The notes: generated by a model from the sequence alone, not told the origin. Shown: positions 13,449 to 22,656, counted from the stretch's first letter. The stretch is 64,000 nt of DNA from Rubripirellula tenax (GCF_007860125.1 NZ_SJPW01000001.1:1-64000); one strand, 5' to 3'. Numbers and translations are program-made.

Positions 13449-14741
13449 ATGCCCGTTAAGGATTCTCACTTGCATCTCTATTATTTCTTGGTCGTGATCG
13501 TTTCACTGAGCTGCGGATCGTTGCCGCCCGGCGATATCAACCCGGTTTCGGCAGCACTGGCGACGGCCGGCATGGTCACCGCCTGGATCATCCTCAGCCA
13601 CGTGGCCGCGCGGACGGTTGCCAACTATGTGCGTGAAGAAAAAATCCAGCCACTTGCCGGCGCCGATTGGTTAGAAAAACAACTGGCTGCTTTTCGCTGG
13701 ATCGGTTTGGGCGTTGCTGTTTTGTGTTTGGCCGGATTCGGCTTGGCACGAGCGATTCCGGCGATTCCTTGGGTTGCCGATTCGATGTTTTTGCAATCGA
13801 TCCTGTTGATGGTTCCCGCATTGGCGATCGCAACGGGGACTTGGTCAGCCGAACACTATTACGGCGCCTTGCTGGGATACACGGCGCGGGGCCCCAAGAA
13901 TCACGTTCAATCGGTTTGGCAATCGTTCCGCGCCGGGATGGCTTGGTTGGTTGTTCCCGTGTTGTTCTTGTTGGGGATGGCGGACTTGATCGGACGGTTG
14001 CCGATTAGCCCCTCGGCGTCAGCCATCGTGACGGTCGTTACGATCGGAGCGTTTGTCGTTCTGGGATTGCCGTGGATGATTCGTCACTTGTTCAAGACCG
14101 AATCGATTGATGGTCCGACGGAACAGTGGGTGAATGAACTGATGCAAGCAGCGGGCGTTCGTCGCACTCGCGCGGTGCGTTGGAACACAGGCCATTCGGC
14201 GTTTAACGCGATGGTGGCTGGTTTTGTTCCACCGCTGCGAACGTTGCTGTTGTCGGACCGATTGCTTGACGAGTTGCCGCGGCCACAAATCGCGATGGTC
14301 GTCTTGCACGAAGCGGCTCACTTGCGACGGCGGCACGTGCCGATGCGGATGTTGGCCGTGTTACCGGCGTGGGGCGCCGGCGCGTTGTTGACGCGAATGA
14401 CGAGCCAGCAATCGTGGTCGCTGGCGGCCGGCAGCGTCGTCGGCATCTTGTTGACGATGATGATCTTGCGCTGGGTCGCCTATCGGACCGAATACGATGC
14501 CGACGTTCAAGCTTGCCAAACCGCCGCCTCGATCGGAAGCGGCCCGGGCGGCATCGACGGTGTGCCCAACACGGTCGAGGAAGCCACCGACGCCTTGGCG
14601 GCCGCACTGATGCGGGTGACGTTCGACCAACCGGCCAACCGCAAACCGACGTGGATGCACCCGGGCGTGGCCGATCGTATCGCATGGATGCGAACCCAAT
14701 GCGAAACGCCAATTATCCACACGTTCGCAAAAGTGTCTTAG
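13449..14741 (+). CDS. M48-like membrane metalloprotease (430 aa)
   Basis: Zinc protease motif HEAAH (residues 287-291) follows SFNAMVAGF-like sequence AFNAMVAGFVPPLRTLLLSDRLL, as in M48/HtpX/Ste24 enzymes. A third ligand is likely Glu in YRTEYDADVQ, the family's ExxxD pattern. Five or more hydrophobic segments lie before the motif and one or two after it, so the enzyme is an inner-membrane protein. Likely role: turnover of membrane or envelope proteins. The stop codon (14739-14741) falls at the first bases of the inverted repeat at 14739-14843. Confidence 0.85.
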   Translation: MPVKDSHLHLYYFLVVIVSLSCGSLPPGDINPVSAALATAGMVTAWIILSHVAARTVANYVREEKIQPLAGADWLEKQLAAFRWIGLGVAVLCLAGFGLARAIPAIPWVADSMFLQSILLMVPALAIATGTWSAEHYYGALLGYTARGPKNHVQSVWQSFRAGMAWLVVPVLFLLGMADLIGRLPISPSASAIVTVVTIGAFVVLGLPWMIRHLFKTESIDGPTEQWVNELMQAAGVRRTRAVRWNTGHSAFNAMVAGFVPPLRTLLLSDRLLDELPRPQIAMVVLHEAAHLRRRHVPMRMLAVLPAWGAGALLTRMTSQQSWSLAAGSVVGILLTMMILRWVAYRTEYDADVQACQTAASIGSGPGGIDGVPNTVEEATDALAAALMRVTFDQPANRKPTWMHPGVADRIAWMRTQCETPIIHTFAKVS

Positions 14742-14843
14742 CAGACTGTTAAAAAGGGGGTCTGACCCTTTGGAGAAGTTGCTGGAAACACGGTGAATTC
14801 GAAACGTCGGAGAGGGTCAGCCCGCTTTTTCAACAGGCTGTTA
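14739..14843. repeat. Long imperfect inverted repeat
   Basis: Arms of 33 bases at 14739-14771 and 14811-14843 match at 26 of 33 positions and are separated by 39 bases. The left arm holds CTGTTAAAAAGGGGG and CTGACCC; the right arm complement holds CTGTTGAAAAAGCGGG and CTGACCC. It begins within the stop codon of the protease gene. The structure fits a dispersed MITE-like element or a transcription terminator. No transposase and no obvious target duplication were seen. Confidence 0.75.
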
Positions 14844-14904
14844 GGACCTTCGGAACGATAAGTGGCGAATCTCACCCGTGATGTCGCGACCGGATGGCCG
14901 ATGA

Positions 14905-15381
14905 TCAGTCGACGTTGTCGAAGTCGTCGAAATCGTCCAGGTCGTCATCGACGTCGTCTTCGATGCTTTCTTCTTCGGGATCGTCGGCCGTGTTGAGTCC
15001 GAATTCGGCGCTAATCTCGTCATCGATCTCGATTTCGTAGTCGTCTTCGAGTTCTTCTTCAAAGTCATCATCGAAATTGTCGTCGAAGTCATCTTCGTCG
15101 ATGTCATCAAATTCATCGACGTCGTCGTCGTCGGCTAGATCGTCCTTGCCGTCATCGTCACCGCCGGCTGCATCGTCGTCGGTGGAATCGGAGTCATCAT
15201 CGCTGTCGACGTCATCATCGTCGTCGCTGATCGCGACCGGGACCACGTCTGCGGCCGGGAACCGCACCGGCACAATCACTGTGGGCACGGTCGAAACCAC
15301 GCCACCCGCCAGCGGCATGGGCAAAGCTGCGTCGATGAGGGGTTCCGATTCGGTGACACTCGGAAGGGCGACAGCAGTCAT
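14905..15381 (-). CDS. Extremely acidic low-complexity protein (158 aa)
   Basis: Residues 1-50 are hydrophobic and Val/Pro-rich; residues 52 to the end are mostly Asp and Glu with scattered Ser (for example ISDDDDDVDSDDDSDS, and EEELEDDYEIEIDDEIS). Calculated charge would be strongly negative. There is no lipobox or clear signal peptide. Such tails can bind calcium or basic proteins. The start has no good ribosome site. Because simple GAC/GAT repeats keep frames open, the gene could be over-called, but the second half has non-repetitive sequence (SAEFGLNTADDPEEESIE) that supports it. Confidence 0.55.
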   Translation of the reverse strand: MTAVALPSVTESEPLIDAALPMPLAGGVVSTVPTVIVPVRFPAADVVPVAISDDDDDVDSDDDSDSTDDDAAGGDDDGKDDLADDDDVDEFDDIDEDDFDDNFDDDFEEELEDDYEIEIDDEISAEFGLNTADDPEEESIEDDVDDDLDDFDDFDNVD

Positions 15382-15656
15382 GGGCGGTTTCTTACGCAGG
15401 AGAGGTTCGGTTGGGGGCGACGTGGATCTGAGCCCTGCGAAGCAACATCATCGAAATGTTGATTTGCGAAAAGCAAGCAATCTAGGTCGAGCGGGTCGAG
15501 TGATTCGTTTCGGCCAATTGTCTCGATCGTTCCGGTTTTTTCAACGCCAGTGAAAGTCGACAGCCGATTCTGATCTGGGCCCCGGATCGCACATTTTGAT
15601 ACCTCGCGACCAGCCGACAAGGCGAGTACCCAATGTTTTTTTCGGAAATCCGATCC

Positions 15657-16403
15657 ATGACGCGAAATCGCACGACGTTCACCCGCACTTTGGTCGCCGG
15701 ATCGCTCTCGATTGCCGTGATGGCGGGCTCGGGATGCGCCGGGCGACAATATGGCCACATTTTGGCCAATAACGACAAAGACATGGTCGGCAGCCACGCC
15801 GCCGGTGCGGCGACATGGAACCCGTTGGTCGACGAAGCGGTCGCGAAACTGCTCTCACGATGCCCTCCGACCATCCAAACGGTCGGTTTCAACACCATCG
15901 ACGGGGTCCCCGGCGGCGCATCCCCCGATGGAGTAATCGGTTCGGCCCTGGCCGCCGGCCCGGCAACGGTGTGCTTCATTGGCATCGAAAACAAGAGCGC
16001 CGAGGAAATCGGCGACTTCAAAGACCAGATTTACGAGCAGATCGACAGCCAAATCAACACGGCGGAAACTTTTCGCGGAATCAGCCGCCGAATGGTCGAT
16101 GCGGCCTTGATCGAGACTCGTTTGCGGCCGGATTCCCTATTTTTGCCCGAAAACCGCCACGTCTTTGCGGCCACGCTGGGCCGCCAAGGCACGCCAGTAG
16201 ACTATCTGCTTTACGCCACGATCACGTCGGGAACGACCGATCGCAACAAGAGCAGCCAGCGGGATTACACGCTGACGCTGGAAATGGTGAATCTGCATAC
16301 CGGCGATTTCACCAAAGAATCGGCGAAGCTGCGAAAGGGCTACTCGAAGACCCGCGCCGGCAAGTGGTGGAATTGGGGACCGTTTGACCAGGCCGATGGC
16401 TAG
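15657..16403 (+). CDS. LpoB-like lipoprotein (248 aa)
   Basis: The N-terminus has a basic start, a hydrophobic core and a lipobox-like GSGC at about residue 28, so the protein should be a lipoprotein. The mature part matches the LpoB/PBP-activator fold: VCFIGIENKSAEEIGDFKDQ, IYEQIDSQINTAETFRGISRRMVDAAL, and VDYLLYATITSGT. LpoB proteins in enterobacteria activate a peptidoglycan synthase. The gene overlaps the next lipoprotein gene by 8 bases. The ATG at 15657 is used because it begins the signal sequence; an earlier frame start at 15633 adds eight residues. Confidence 0.78.
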   Translation: MTRNRTTFTRTLVAGSLSIAVMAGSGCAGRQYGHILANNDKDMVGSHAAGAATWNPLVDEAVAKLLSRCPPTIQTVGFNTIDGVPGGASPDGVIGSALAAGPATVCFIGIENKSAEEIGDFKDQIYEQIDSQINTAETFRGISRRMVDAALIETRLRPDSLFLPENRHVFAATLGRQGTPVDYLLYATITSGTTDRNKSSQRDYTLTLEMVNLHTGDFTKESAKLRKGYSKTRAGKWWNWGPFDQADG

Positions 16404-17781
16404 GTCGTCGGATAACTTTGCCGGTTTGAGCATCTTGCTGGCAAAGCTAACGTTTTTTTTCGCCATCGCGGGCCTGACCGGCTGTGCTCGGTCGGTGCAT
16501 TCGATCGACCACGCGCGATCGGCGTTTTCCAGCGGCGATCTTTCGGCGGCCGACCAGACACTTACGCCGCTCGCAGAAAAGCGAGGCGGGAAGGCCGTCA
16601 CGGCTTCGCTGGATTTGGCAATGGTCGAACTGGCAAGCGGCGATGTTCGCGCGGCCGAGCGTCGTTTGCGGGGACTGCGCGACAAATTCGACGGGGCGTC
16701 GAAGTCCAGCGTTGTCGGCAACGCGGTGTCGATGGTGACCGATGACCGCGCCCGCACGTACCATCCGGCGGGATACGAAGAGGTCATGATTCGCACGATG
16801 TTGTCGCTGTGCTCGCTAGCCGGCGACGGCACCGACGCGGAAAGCTACGCCCTGCAGGCGACCACGAAGCAGGCGGCACTGTTGCAGGAGGCCGAGTCGC
16901 GAGGCGTGCTGGGCGCCGGTGAGGCCTATCAAACGCTGGCCCTTGCGCCGTACTTGCGAGGCGTTCTGCGCGAGGCGACTCACCACGATTTTGACGACGC
17001 GGCCCATGCGTACCGATTGGTCAGCGAGGCGCGACCCCAATTCATTCCCGCCGGCGAAGACATCGCTCGGGCCGACGGCGGCGCGCACAGCCAACCCGGT
17101 CACGGCGTTCTGTACGTGATCGCCTGCGTCGGACGCGGCCCCGTGTTGGAAGAAACCACCGCGCCGACGACTTCGACGGCTCTATCGATCGCATCGTCCG
17201 TGCTGAACGCAGAAACCAATGAGAAAGACACGCCCGAAGGCAAGCGTGTCGACGGTCCGGTGCTGCCCAATATAGCGTCGGTCAAAATTCCCACCGTCGT
17301 GATCCCGCCTTCGCCCGTCGCGGCGATCGCGGTTCGCACGGGCGGACAGTTGCTGGGTGCGACCCAGACGCTGACGGACGTGGGCGAGCTGGCGACTCGC
17401 CAAAACGAAGCCGAGATGCCTTGGACGATCGCTCGGGCGGTCGTGCGGCGTGTGACCAAGGAAACCACCGTCGCGAAACTGGGCGACACGTTGGGCTTGG
17501 ACGGATCGGCCGGATCGTTGTTCCATTTCGCCGCGGCGTCGGCATGGGCGGGATCCGAAAAAGCCGACACACGATGCTGGGGGCTGTTGCCCCGAGAAAT
17601 CCAGGTCTTTCGCAGCGAGCTGCCCGTCGGCCGCCACACCGTGTCGTTACAGTCCGTCGGGTTCGGCGGACAAGGCATCGGCCCGCCGTCCAACGAATCG
17701 GTGGACATCGTCGACGGACGCAACACGTATCGCATCGTCGTCGCCCCCGCCGAACGAGTCTTTGTCGCCTCAGGCCAGTAG
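16396..17781 (+). CDS. COG3014-like lipoprotein (461 aa)
   Basis: Signal sequence with lipobox LTGC near residue 30. Residues 40-230 look like helical repeats (RSAFSSGDLSAADQTLTPLAEK, then LDLAMVELASGDVRAAERRLRGL) of TPR type; the C-terminal half is beta-rich with a conserved-looking LPVGRHTVSLQSVGF. This order fits COG3014 lipoproteins, which are commonly encoded beside LpoB-like genes, as here. Start at 16396 (ATG) rather than the TTG at 16384. The end overlaps the convergent trmK gene by 12 bases. Function unknown; envelope assembly is plausible. Confidence 0.7.
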   Translation: MARSSDNFAGLSILLAKLTFFFAIAGLTGCARSVHSIDHARSAFSSGDLSAADQTLTPLAEKRGGKAVTASLDLAMVELASGDVRAAERRLRGLRDKFDGASKSSVVGNAVSMVTDDRARTYHPAGYEEVMIRTMLSLCSLAGDGTDAESYALQATTKQAALLQEAESRGVLGAGEAYQTLALAPYLRGVLREATHHDFDDAAHAYRLVSEARPQFIPAGEDIARADGGAHSQPGHGVLYVIACVGRGPVLEETTAPTTSTALSIASSVLNAETNEKDTPEGKRVDGPVLPNIASVKIPTVVIPPSPVAAIAVRTGGQLLGATQTLTDVGELATRQNEAEMPWTIARAVVRRVTKETTVAKLGDTLGLDGSAGSLFHFAAASAWAGSEKADTRCWGLLPREIQVFRSELPVGRHTVSLQSVGFGGQGIGPPSNESVDIVDGRNTYRIVVAPAERVFVASGQ

Positions 17782-18429
17782 CCGCTCGATGACGTCGCGT
17801 CGTTTCGCGGCCACGTCGGTCAATTGGTCCAGGGCTTCCAAGTACGCGAGTTCCGCCTTCAATCGCTCGACAAAATCGGTCCTCCATCGACGAATCATGT
17901 GCGGCCCGAACATCAACGCGGCTTCGCGATCCAAACCGTCATAGGCCGGATCACGATCAATGTCGGCCCGTTCGAATCGCAAGATCTCGTACGGCCAATG
18001 TCCCACCGCGATGGTTTCATCGACAAGGTGATAGCCGCTTTCGATTCCCCACTGACGAACACGATCGACGTCGCGGTTGGGCTGGATCACGACCAGCGGC
18101 GGCACCCGATCGGGATGCGCGGACAGAATTCCAACGACTGATCGCCCGCCCATGCCACAGATGCTCAACCCGTCGGCTTCACCCGATTGAAGTCCATCAA
18201 GCCCGTCGGCGAAACGAACTTCGGCCTCGCAGCCGGCCAATGTCGTTTGTGAATTCAGAAACGGTTGCCGCTTGTTTTCGATCGCGATGCCATATTCAAT
18301 CCGGCCCGCCGCAAGCATCGCACGAATCAAGTGCGCGTGATCCGATCCGATATCAGCATGGACGCGGCACCGAATCTGCGACGCGACGGCTTTCAGTCGT
18401 TGATCCAGTCGCGGCAACGTTTCGGTCAT
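17770..18429 (-). CDS. trmK: tRNA (adenine-N1)-methyltransferase TrmK-like (219 aa)
   Basis: Class I SAM-dependent enzyme that methylates N1 of A22 in tRNA. Motif I is VHADIGSDHAHLIRAML, motif II region is FADGLDGL, and the diagnostic GMGG is in LSICGMGGRSVVGIL; VVIQPNRDVDRVR follows. The C-terminal helical region (DFVERLKAELAYLEAL) matches the family's coiled tail. Length is normal. It is the last gene of a minus-strand run and lies 14 bases after the DUF1207 gene, so it may be co-transcribed. Confidence 0.82.
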   Translation of the reverse strand: MTETLPRLDQRLKAVASQIRCRVHADIGSDHAHLIRAMLAAGRIEYGIAIENKRQPFLNSQTTLAGCEAEVRFADGLDGLQSGEADGLSICGMGGRSVVGILSAHPDRVPPLVVIQPNRDVDRVRQWGIESGYHLVDETIAVGHWPYEILRFERADIDRDPAYDGLDREAALMFGPHMIRRWRTDFVERLKAELAYLEALDQLTDVAAKRRDVIERLLA

Positions 18430-18443
18430 CCCAACATGCGAAA

Positions 18444-19463
18444 CTAATAATCAAACCAACTGCCGATTCCGATGTATTCCTCGCGACGTTCGAAGAACTC
18501 GTATTGGCTGGTCGGCCCCGCACCGCACTGTAGTCCGAAACGCATCCTGCGGCCCGATTCGAGACTCTGAAAACCCCAGCCGATTTGGGCGGTCGAGGAC
18601 ACGTCGTATCCGACGGCTTCGCGAAAGTTCAAGTTGATCGCCGCAAAGGGTGCGCCGCGTGTCACCGACTTGGCCGGCGGCGTGTACTCGGCACCCGTTT
18701 GGATCTGCACAGGCTGGGCACCGCCCGAAACGCTGAACGCGTACGCAAACTCGCCATAAAGCCGAACCGATTCGCTAGGAACGTAACCAACACCCCAAAT
18801 CGCCGACTCGGTCACGTAGTTCACGCGCTCGAACGTTGGGTTGCGTTCGATGTATTCGTCGCCGACGTGGGAGCTGATGTGAAAGTACCCAAACTTGAAA
18901 CGCCAGTCGCCTTCCGAACGCGTGATCAGTGTCCCGATGCGATAGTCCATCGAATCAACGTCTTCGGATTCACGAACATTCAAACGGGTGATCACGCCGC
19001 CTTCCAAGTCCCACTGCCACCCACGAGGGTTCTTGCTGCCCAGCGTACCGTAACGCAGCAGCCCGACACGACCGCCCAGCGATGCGTCGCAATAAATGTT
19101 GTCATCAGCGTCGTACTGGATGACCGTTCCAATCCGCGGTTCCTGGGGACCGGCCAAGTAGGATCGCCACATCAATCCGTCGGGCAAGACTTGGTATTCG
19201 CGACGGTCATTGTCGCAGCGCAACGTATCAGAGCGAACCGTGGCCCCTGTCGCTTGACGGCAAATCCGATCACAGTCCACCGATGCAAGATCGAGCCTGT
19301 GTTTGGCCTGATGAAACAACAGCGGCGACTCGGGATCGCCTTCGACTGACACCCACTGGACGTCGCCAAAAAGCTCATCGCCACTGATATCGCTGTCGTC
19401 AACAGCGCGCACCGCTGGCGCGATCACAACGAGCGTCAAGATTGTGAAGATTAGTCTATGCAC
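18444..19463 (-). CDS. DUF1207-type outer-membrane barrel protein (339 aa)
   Basis: After a signal peptide (HRLIFTILTLVVIAPAVRA) the sequence fits DUF1207: VLPDGLMWRSYLAGPQEPRIGT near the start, alternating strands such as DWRFKFGYFHISSHVGDEYI and SVRLYGEFAYAFSVSG, and a C-terminal YIGIGSWFDY ending in an aromatic. It is probably an outer-membrane beta-barrel. The frame is open to 19556 inside the preceding gene; the GTG at 19463 begins the signal peptide and lies 10 bases after the GT39 gene, so it is preferred. Function unknown. Confidence 0.78.
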   Translation of the reverse strand: MHRLIFTILTLVVIAPAVRAVDDSDISGDELFGDVQWVSVEGDPESPLLFHQAKHRLDLASVDCDRICRQATGATVRSDTLRCDNDRREYQVLPDGLMWRSYLAGPQEPRIGTVIQYDADDNIYCDASLGGRVGLLRYGTLGSKNPRGWQWDLEGGVITRLNVRESEDVDSMDYRIGTLITRSEGDWRFKFGYFHISSHVGDEYIERNPTFERVNYVTESAIWGVGYVPSESVRLYGEFAYAFSVSGGAQPVQIQTGAEYTPPAKSVTRGAPFAAINLNFREAVGYDVSSTAQIGWGFQSLESGRRMRFGLQCGAGPTSQYEFFERREEYIGIGSWFDY

Positions 19464-19473
19464 CCGCGGGGCC

Positions 19474-21222
19474 TCAGCGAATATTTCGTTCGGCGATGTT
19501 CGCTTGATGCGATGTTTGCGACGCGACTCGGCGTGCAACAAAGACGACGTCGTCACCGTTTGCGTCCACCGATAAACACTGCCGCTTCAATTGGTTGCGA
19601 ACGAAGTCGCGGTTTCCCTTGTTCACCACCACGATCATTTCATCGTGCTGCGTCAAGATACGATCCGCAGCTTTGCTATGAACATCGGAACAATGGATCA
19701 CTGTATGGATCGGAAGCTGAAGTTTAGCAGCGTGAGGATTTTCGCCGAAGAAAACCACAGGGGTGGTTGGATGATGCGGCGTCAACGCCGCGACTCTCGC
19801 CAAAATCGACCGCTCCGTCGCTGCAACCGGAATGAAACGCGTCGTCGTGAAACTCAGCACGCCAAACGCGACACATGCCGTGAACGCCCAAGCGGGTGCG
19901 TTGAACGCTTGGTCTCGATTCCAAGACCGCATCACAACCGCAATCACGCCGATGCCCAAGAATCCTGCCACGACCGTGCCGGCATCGAAATGACCGCGAT
20001 ACCAAACGTCCACTGAAGCAACCACGGCCAGGGTGAACACCAAGATCAACGACGCCCGCTGTGGAAACGGACGCAAGTAGCTTGTGATGCGACTGGTGAC
20101 TTGCGGCTGAAAGACCGTTTGGTCAAGCATCACGCCCATCATCAGGCTGATCATCGGTAAAGCCGGCAGAATGTAGGTCGGCAACTTGCAACTGGCGAAC
20201 GAAAAGAAGGCCAGAATCCAGACCGATGCACACGCCAAGTAGCCAAGGTCTTTCGTGCGTAGCCGCCGATTCTGATCGGATCGACTGAACAAGAACACGC
20301 CCAACGACGGCAGCAGCAACGACGTGGGAAACATCGCCGCGAAAAGTGTTGGCACGTAGAACCAAAACGGTGCGCGGTGGTTCGATCCTTTGGTGAACCG
20401 GTTCAGATTGTGTTCCAAGAAAAAGTAGTCACCGAAATCGGGGTTCGACTTCCACACCGCCACATACCAAGGCACACAAACCAAAAACATCGGCACGACG
20501 AAGGCCGCCCAGTGGACCAGGCGAACGCGACTCTGGTCACGCCGCAGCCAACCACTGGCAACCAGTGGCGGCGCGCACAACAACAGCGACACGGGCCCTT
20601 TTGTCAAAACGCCCAACGCGCACGCCGACCCGGACAACACCCACCAAGCCCAACGATGTCGTTCCTCGCGAACGGCCAGATAGCCCGCAAGCAAACTCAA
20701 CACGACAAAGAACGCGAGCAACGAATCGAGGATCAAAAAACGCCCCGCAATCACGAAGCCACCGCACAACAACAGCGACATCGCCCCCAACCAAGCCGCG
20801 CGTGCCCCAACGATGCGTCGTCCCAACACGAAAACCAAACCGACCGTCGCCATCGCCGACAACACGGCCGGCAGTCGCGAAGAAAACTCCGTCGGACCGA
20901 GCAAACCAATGCTGGCTGCCGTCAACCAATACATCAGCGGCGGTTTGTCCAAGTACGGCTTTCCGGCGAGTGTCGGCGTGACCCAATCGCCTGAATCGAT
21001 CATCTCGATCGCGATCTGCGCGTAACGCGTCTCGTCCGGTTCGATCAACGGATACGACAGCGACGGCAATAGGACCGCAAACGTGGCCACATACAAGACC
21101 CACGCCGCAATCGATTCTTGCCGACGCGTCCAGGAATGCGATTTCAGTTCGTTGCGGTCATCGATCGGAAACTGGACGCGGTTGTACCAATCTCTTAGTC
21201 GCAGCTTTGTTTTCGCTAACAT
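19474..21222 (-). CDS. GT39/ArnT-like membrane glycosyltransferase (582 aa)
   Basis: Integral inner-membrane enzyme that transfers a sugar from a polyprenyl-phosphate carrier. The GT39/ArnT signature is present: YPLIEPDETRYAQIAIEM with the catalytic Asp-Glu in the first periplasmic loop, then AGKPYLDKPPLMYWL. About ten to twelve hydrophobic segments follow, and CKLPTYILPALPMISLM is typical. The soluble C-terminal domain holds the rest. It follows the LptF/G-like gene by 4 bases. Acceptor unknown: lipid A, a glycan or a protein. Confidence 0.87.
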   Translation of the reverse strand: MLAKTKLRLRDWYNRVQFPIDDRNELKSHSWTRRQESIAAWVLYVATFAVLLPSLSYPLIEPDETRYAQIAIEMIDSGDWVTPTLAGKPYLDKPPLMYWLTAASIGLLGPTEFSSRLPAVLSAMATVGLVFVLGRRIVGARAAWLGAMSLLLCGGFVIAGRFLILDSLLAFFVVLSLLAGYLAVREERHRWAWWVLSGSACALGVLTKGPVSLLLCAPPLVASGWLRRDQSRVRLVHWAAFVVPMFLVCVPWYVAVWKSNPDFGDYFFLEHNLNRFTKGSNHRAPFWFYVPTLFAAMFPTSLLLPSLGVFLFSRSDQNRRLRTKDLGYLACASVWILAFFSFASCKLPTYILPALPMISLMMGVMLDQTVFQPQVTSRITSYLRPFPQRASLILVFTLAVVASVDVWYRGHFDAGTVVAGFLGIGVIAVVMRSWNRDQAFNAPAWAFTACVAFGVLSFTTTRFIPVAATERSILARVAALTPHHPTTPVVFFGENPHAAKLQLPIHTVIHCSDVHSKAADRILTQHDEMIVVVNKGNRDFVRNQLKRQCLSVDANGDDVVFVARRVASQTSHQANIAERNIR

Positions 21223-21226
21223 CGAA

Positions 21227-22417
21227 TCAGGCGGGAAAATAGACAGTTTTTCGAATCAAGAAGAAGCCGATCACCATCGCGACGCCGTTTGCAATCCAGA
21301 CACCAACGGCGGCGATCTTACCGTCCTTGGCCATGTCAAGCGTCAACGCGAATACGGGATAGTAGATCAACAAGGTTGGTAGAAACACGACAGCAAACGT
21401 CGTCATCGTGTCCGAAGTTTTCATGCGAATGGCCAGCGGAATTCCCAACATCGAAAGCGCCAAACAGGTGAATCCGCTCGCCCATCGTCGATGTACTTCA
21501 GTATCCAATCGGTGTAGTCGCTTGCGGCTCTTTGTCAGCGACACCAAGCGAATCTGGGCACCGTCATCACAGATCGAATCCATTCGCGATCCGATCACGC
21601 TGAATCCGGTTCGCACGGCGATCTCACTTTCGCGGCGATGGATATCGGATGCTTGTTTGACCGACGCGATGGGAAAGTCGTTCATCGGCATGTGCGACGG
21701 ATTGGCAGTCAACACGTCGTATGCCGGTTTGTTCGACAACGGAATCGTGTGAACCAGCGTGTCGGGAAATTGGAACGATGCTTTCCCACCAACACTGGCT
21801 TCGCCATCAGTCACACTCAGCGTCAGTGCCTGGTTCGCGTCGTTGTACGACAGCACGGCGGTTCGCGCGTTGATCGAAACGGATTCGTTATTTGCCCGAC
21901 GCAAATGGATGACGGGATCCATCAACGTTTTCCCTTCGACGTCGCGAACGGTCAGCGACATCGATCCGTGTTGAAAACTGCGATCGCGCTGCAGCACTCC
22001 GTAGGCGACGTGTTCCACCGAACTCATGACGACGCGCTGGATGCCATGGAACCCCCATGTGAACGCCGTATTGATCAATACGACCGTGGCAAGACTCAAC
22101 AGCGTACTGATCACGATCGCCGGCATCATCGCGGGGATCGGCGAAATTCCGACCGATTGCAAAGCCGTAAACTCGTTGTCCGCGGACATGCGTCCATAGA
22201 CGCAGCAAACGCTAAACAAGGCCGTGCCGGGAACCGCCAACGACAACGCATTGGGCGCCGCGTATGGGATCAACTGCATGACGCCAGCGACACCGAGACC
22301 CTGTTCCAGAGCTTCCCGAGCCACGCCGATGAACATCACCAAAACGGTCAAGGCGATCAGCGCGACCAGAAACACTCGCAGGATATCGTAGGCAATCCGT
22401 CGTTGAATGGTTTTCAT
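21227..22417 (-). CDS. LptF/LptG-family permease (396 aa)
   Basis: YjgP/YjgQ-family component of the lipopolysaccharide export machine. Three N-terminal helices (YDILRVFLVALIALTVLVMF, AVPGTALFSVCCVYGRM, and IPAMMPAIVISTLL), a periplasmic beta-jellyroll region and three C-terminal helices are visible. SADNEFTALQSVGISP is the family's coupling motif. The ATG at 22417 has GAAGGAGG about 6 bases upstream and overlaps the stop of the 80-aa gene by four bases. The association with two GT39 enzymes suggests a lipid-linked glycan destined for the outer membrane. Confidence 0.86.
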   Translation of the reverse strand: MKTIQRRIAYDILRVFLVALIALTVLVMFIGVAREALEQGLGVAGVMQLIPYAAPNALSLAVPGTALFSVCCVYGRMSADNEFTALQSVGISPIPAMMPAIVISTLLSLATVVLINTAFTWGFHGIQRVVMSSVEHVAYGVLQRDRSFQHGSMSLTVRDVEGKTLMDPVIHLRRANNESVSINARTAVLSYNDANQALTLSVTDGEASVGGKASFQFPDTLVHTIPLSNKPAYDVLTANPSHMPMNDFPIASVKQASDIHRRESEIAVRTGFSVIGSRMDSICDDGAQIRLVSLTKSRKRLHRLDTEVHRRWASGFTCLALSMLGIPLAIRMKTSDTMTTFAVVFLPTLLIYYPVFALTLDMAKDGKIAAVGVWIANGVAMVIGFFLIRKTVYFPA

Positions 22418-22656
22418 CGCTGGCCTCCTTCGACGACTTGCACGCCCCCGCGTTGAATCGGGCCGTTTTCGCAACGTTCAAGAGCGTCGACCAGTTTCCA
22501 AATCTGGTGGATGTCGCGTTCCCCTTCGACATGCCCCGTCGGCATCAACAAGCAGAGCTCCATAGGGAAGACGATCGACAGGATTTTTGACCAACGGCGG
22601 CTTCCCCCGCGGAAGAAACTTTCCAATCGAATTGCCGATGAAGCCATCGCACTCAT
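22414..22656 (-). CDS. Small protein between GT and LptF/G genes (80 aa)
   Basis: Both ends overlap neighbours by ATGA: the start with the stop of the GT2-GT39 gene and the stop with the start of the LptF/G-like gene. This tight coupling is the main evidence for the gene. The protein has an N-terminal amphipathic or weakly hydrophobic stretch (WSKILSIVFPMELCLLM) and a C-terminal VDALERCENGPIQRGGV. No family was recognised. It may be a small accessory to the permease or transferase; this is inference from the operon. Confidence 0.62.
   Translation of the reverse strand: MSAMASSAIRLESFFRGGSRRWSKILSIVFPMELCLLMPTGHVEGERDIHQIWKLVDALERCENGPIQRGGVQVVEGGQR

Noticed and set aside
20377-20994. 205-aa plus-strand frame opposite the GT39 gene
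   Set aside because: His/Arg/Gln-rich composition typical of the complement of a membrane protein gene.
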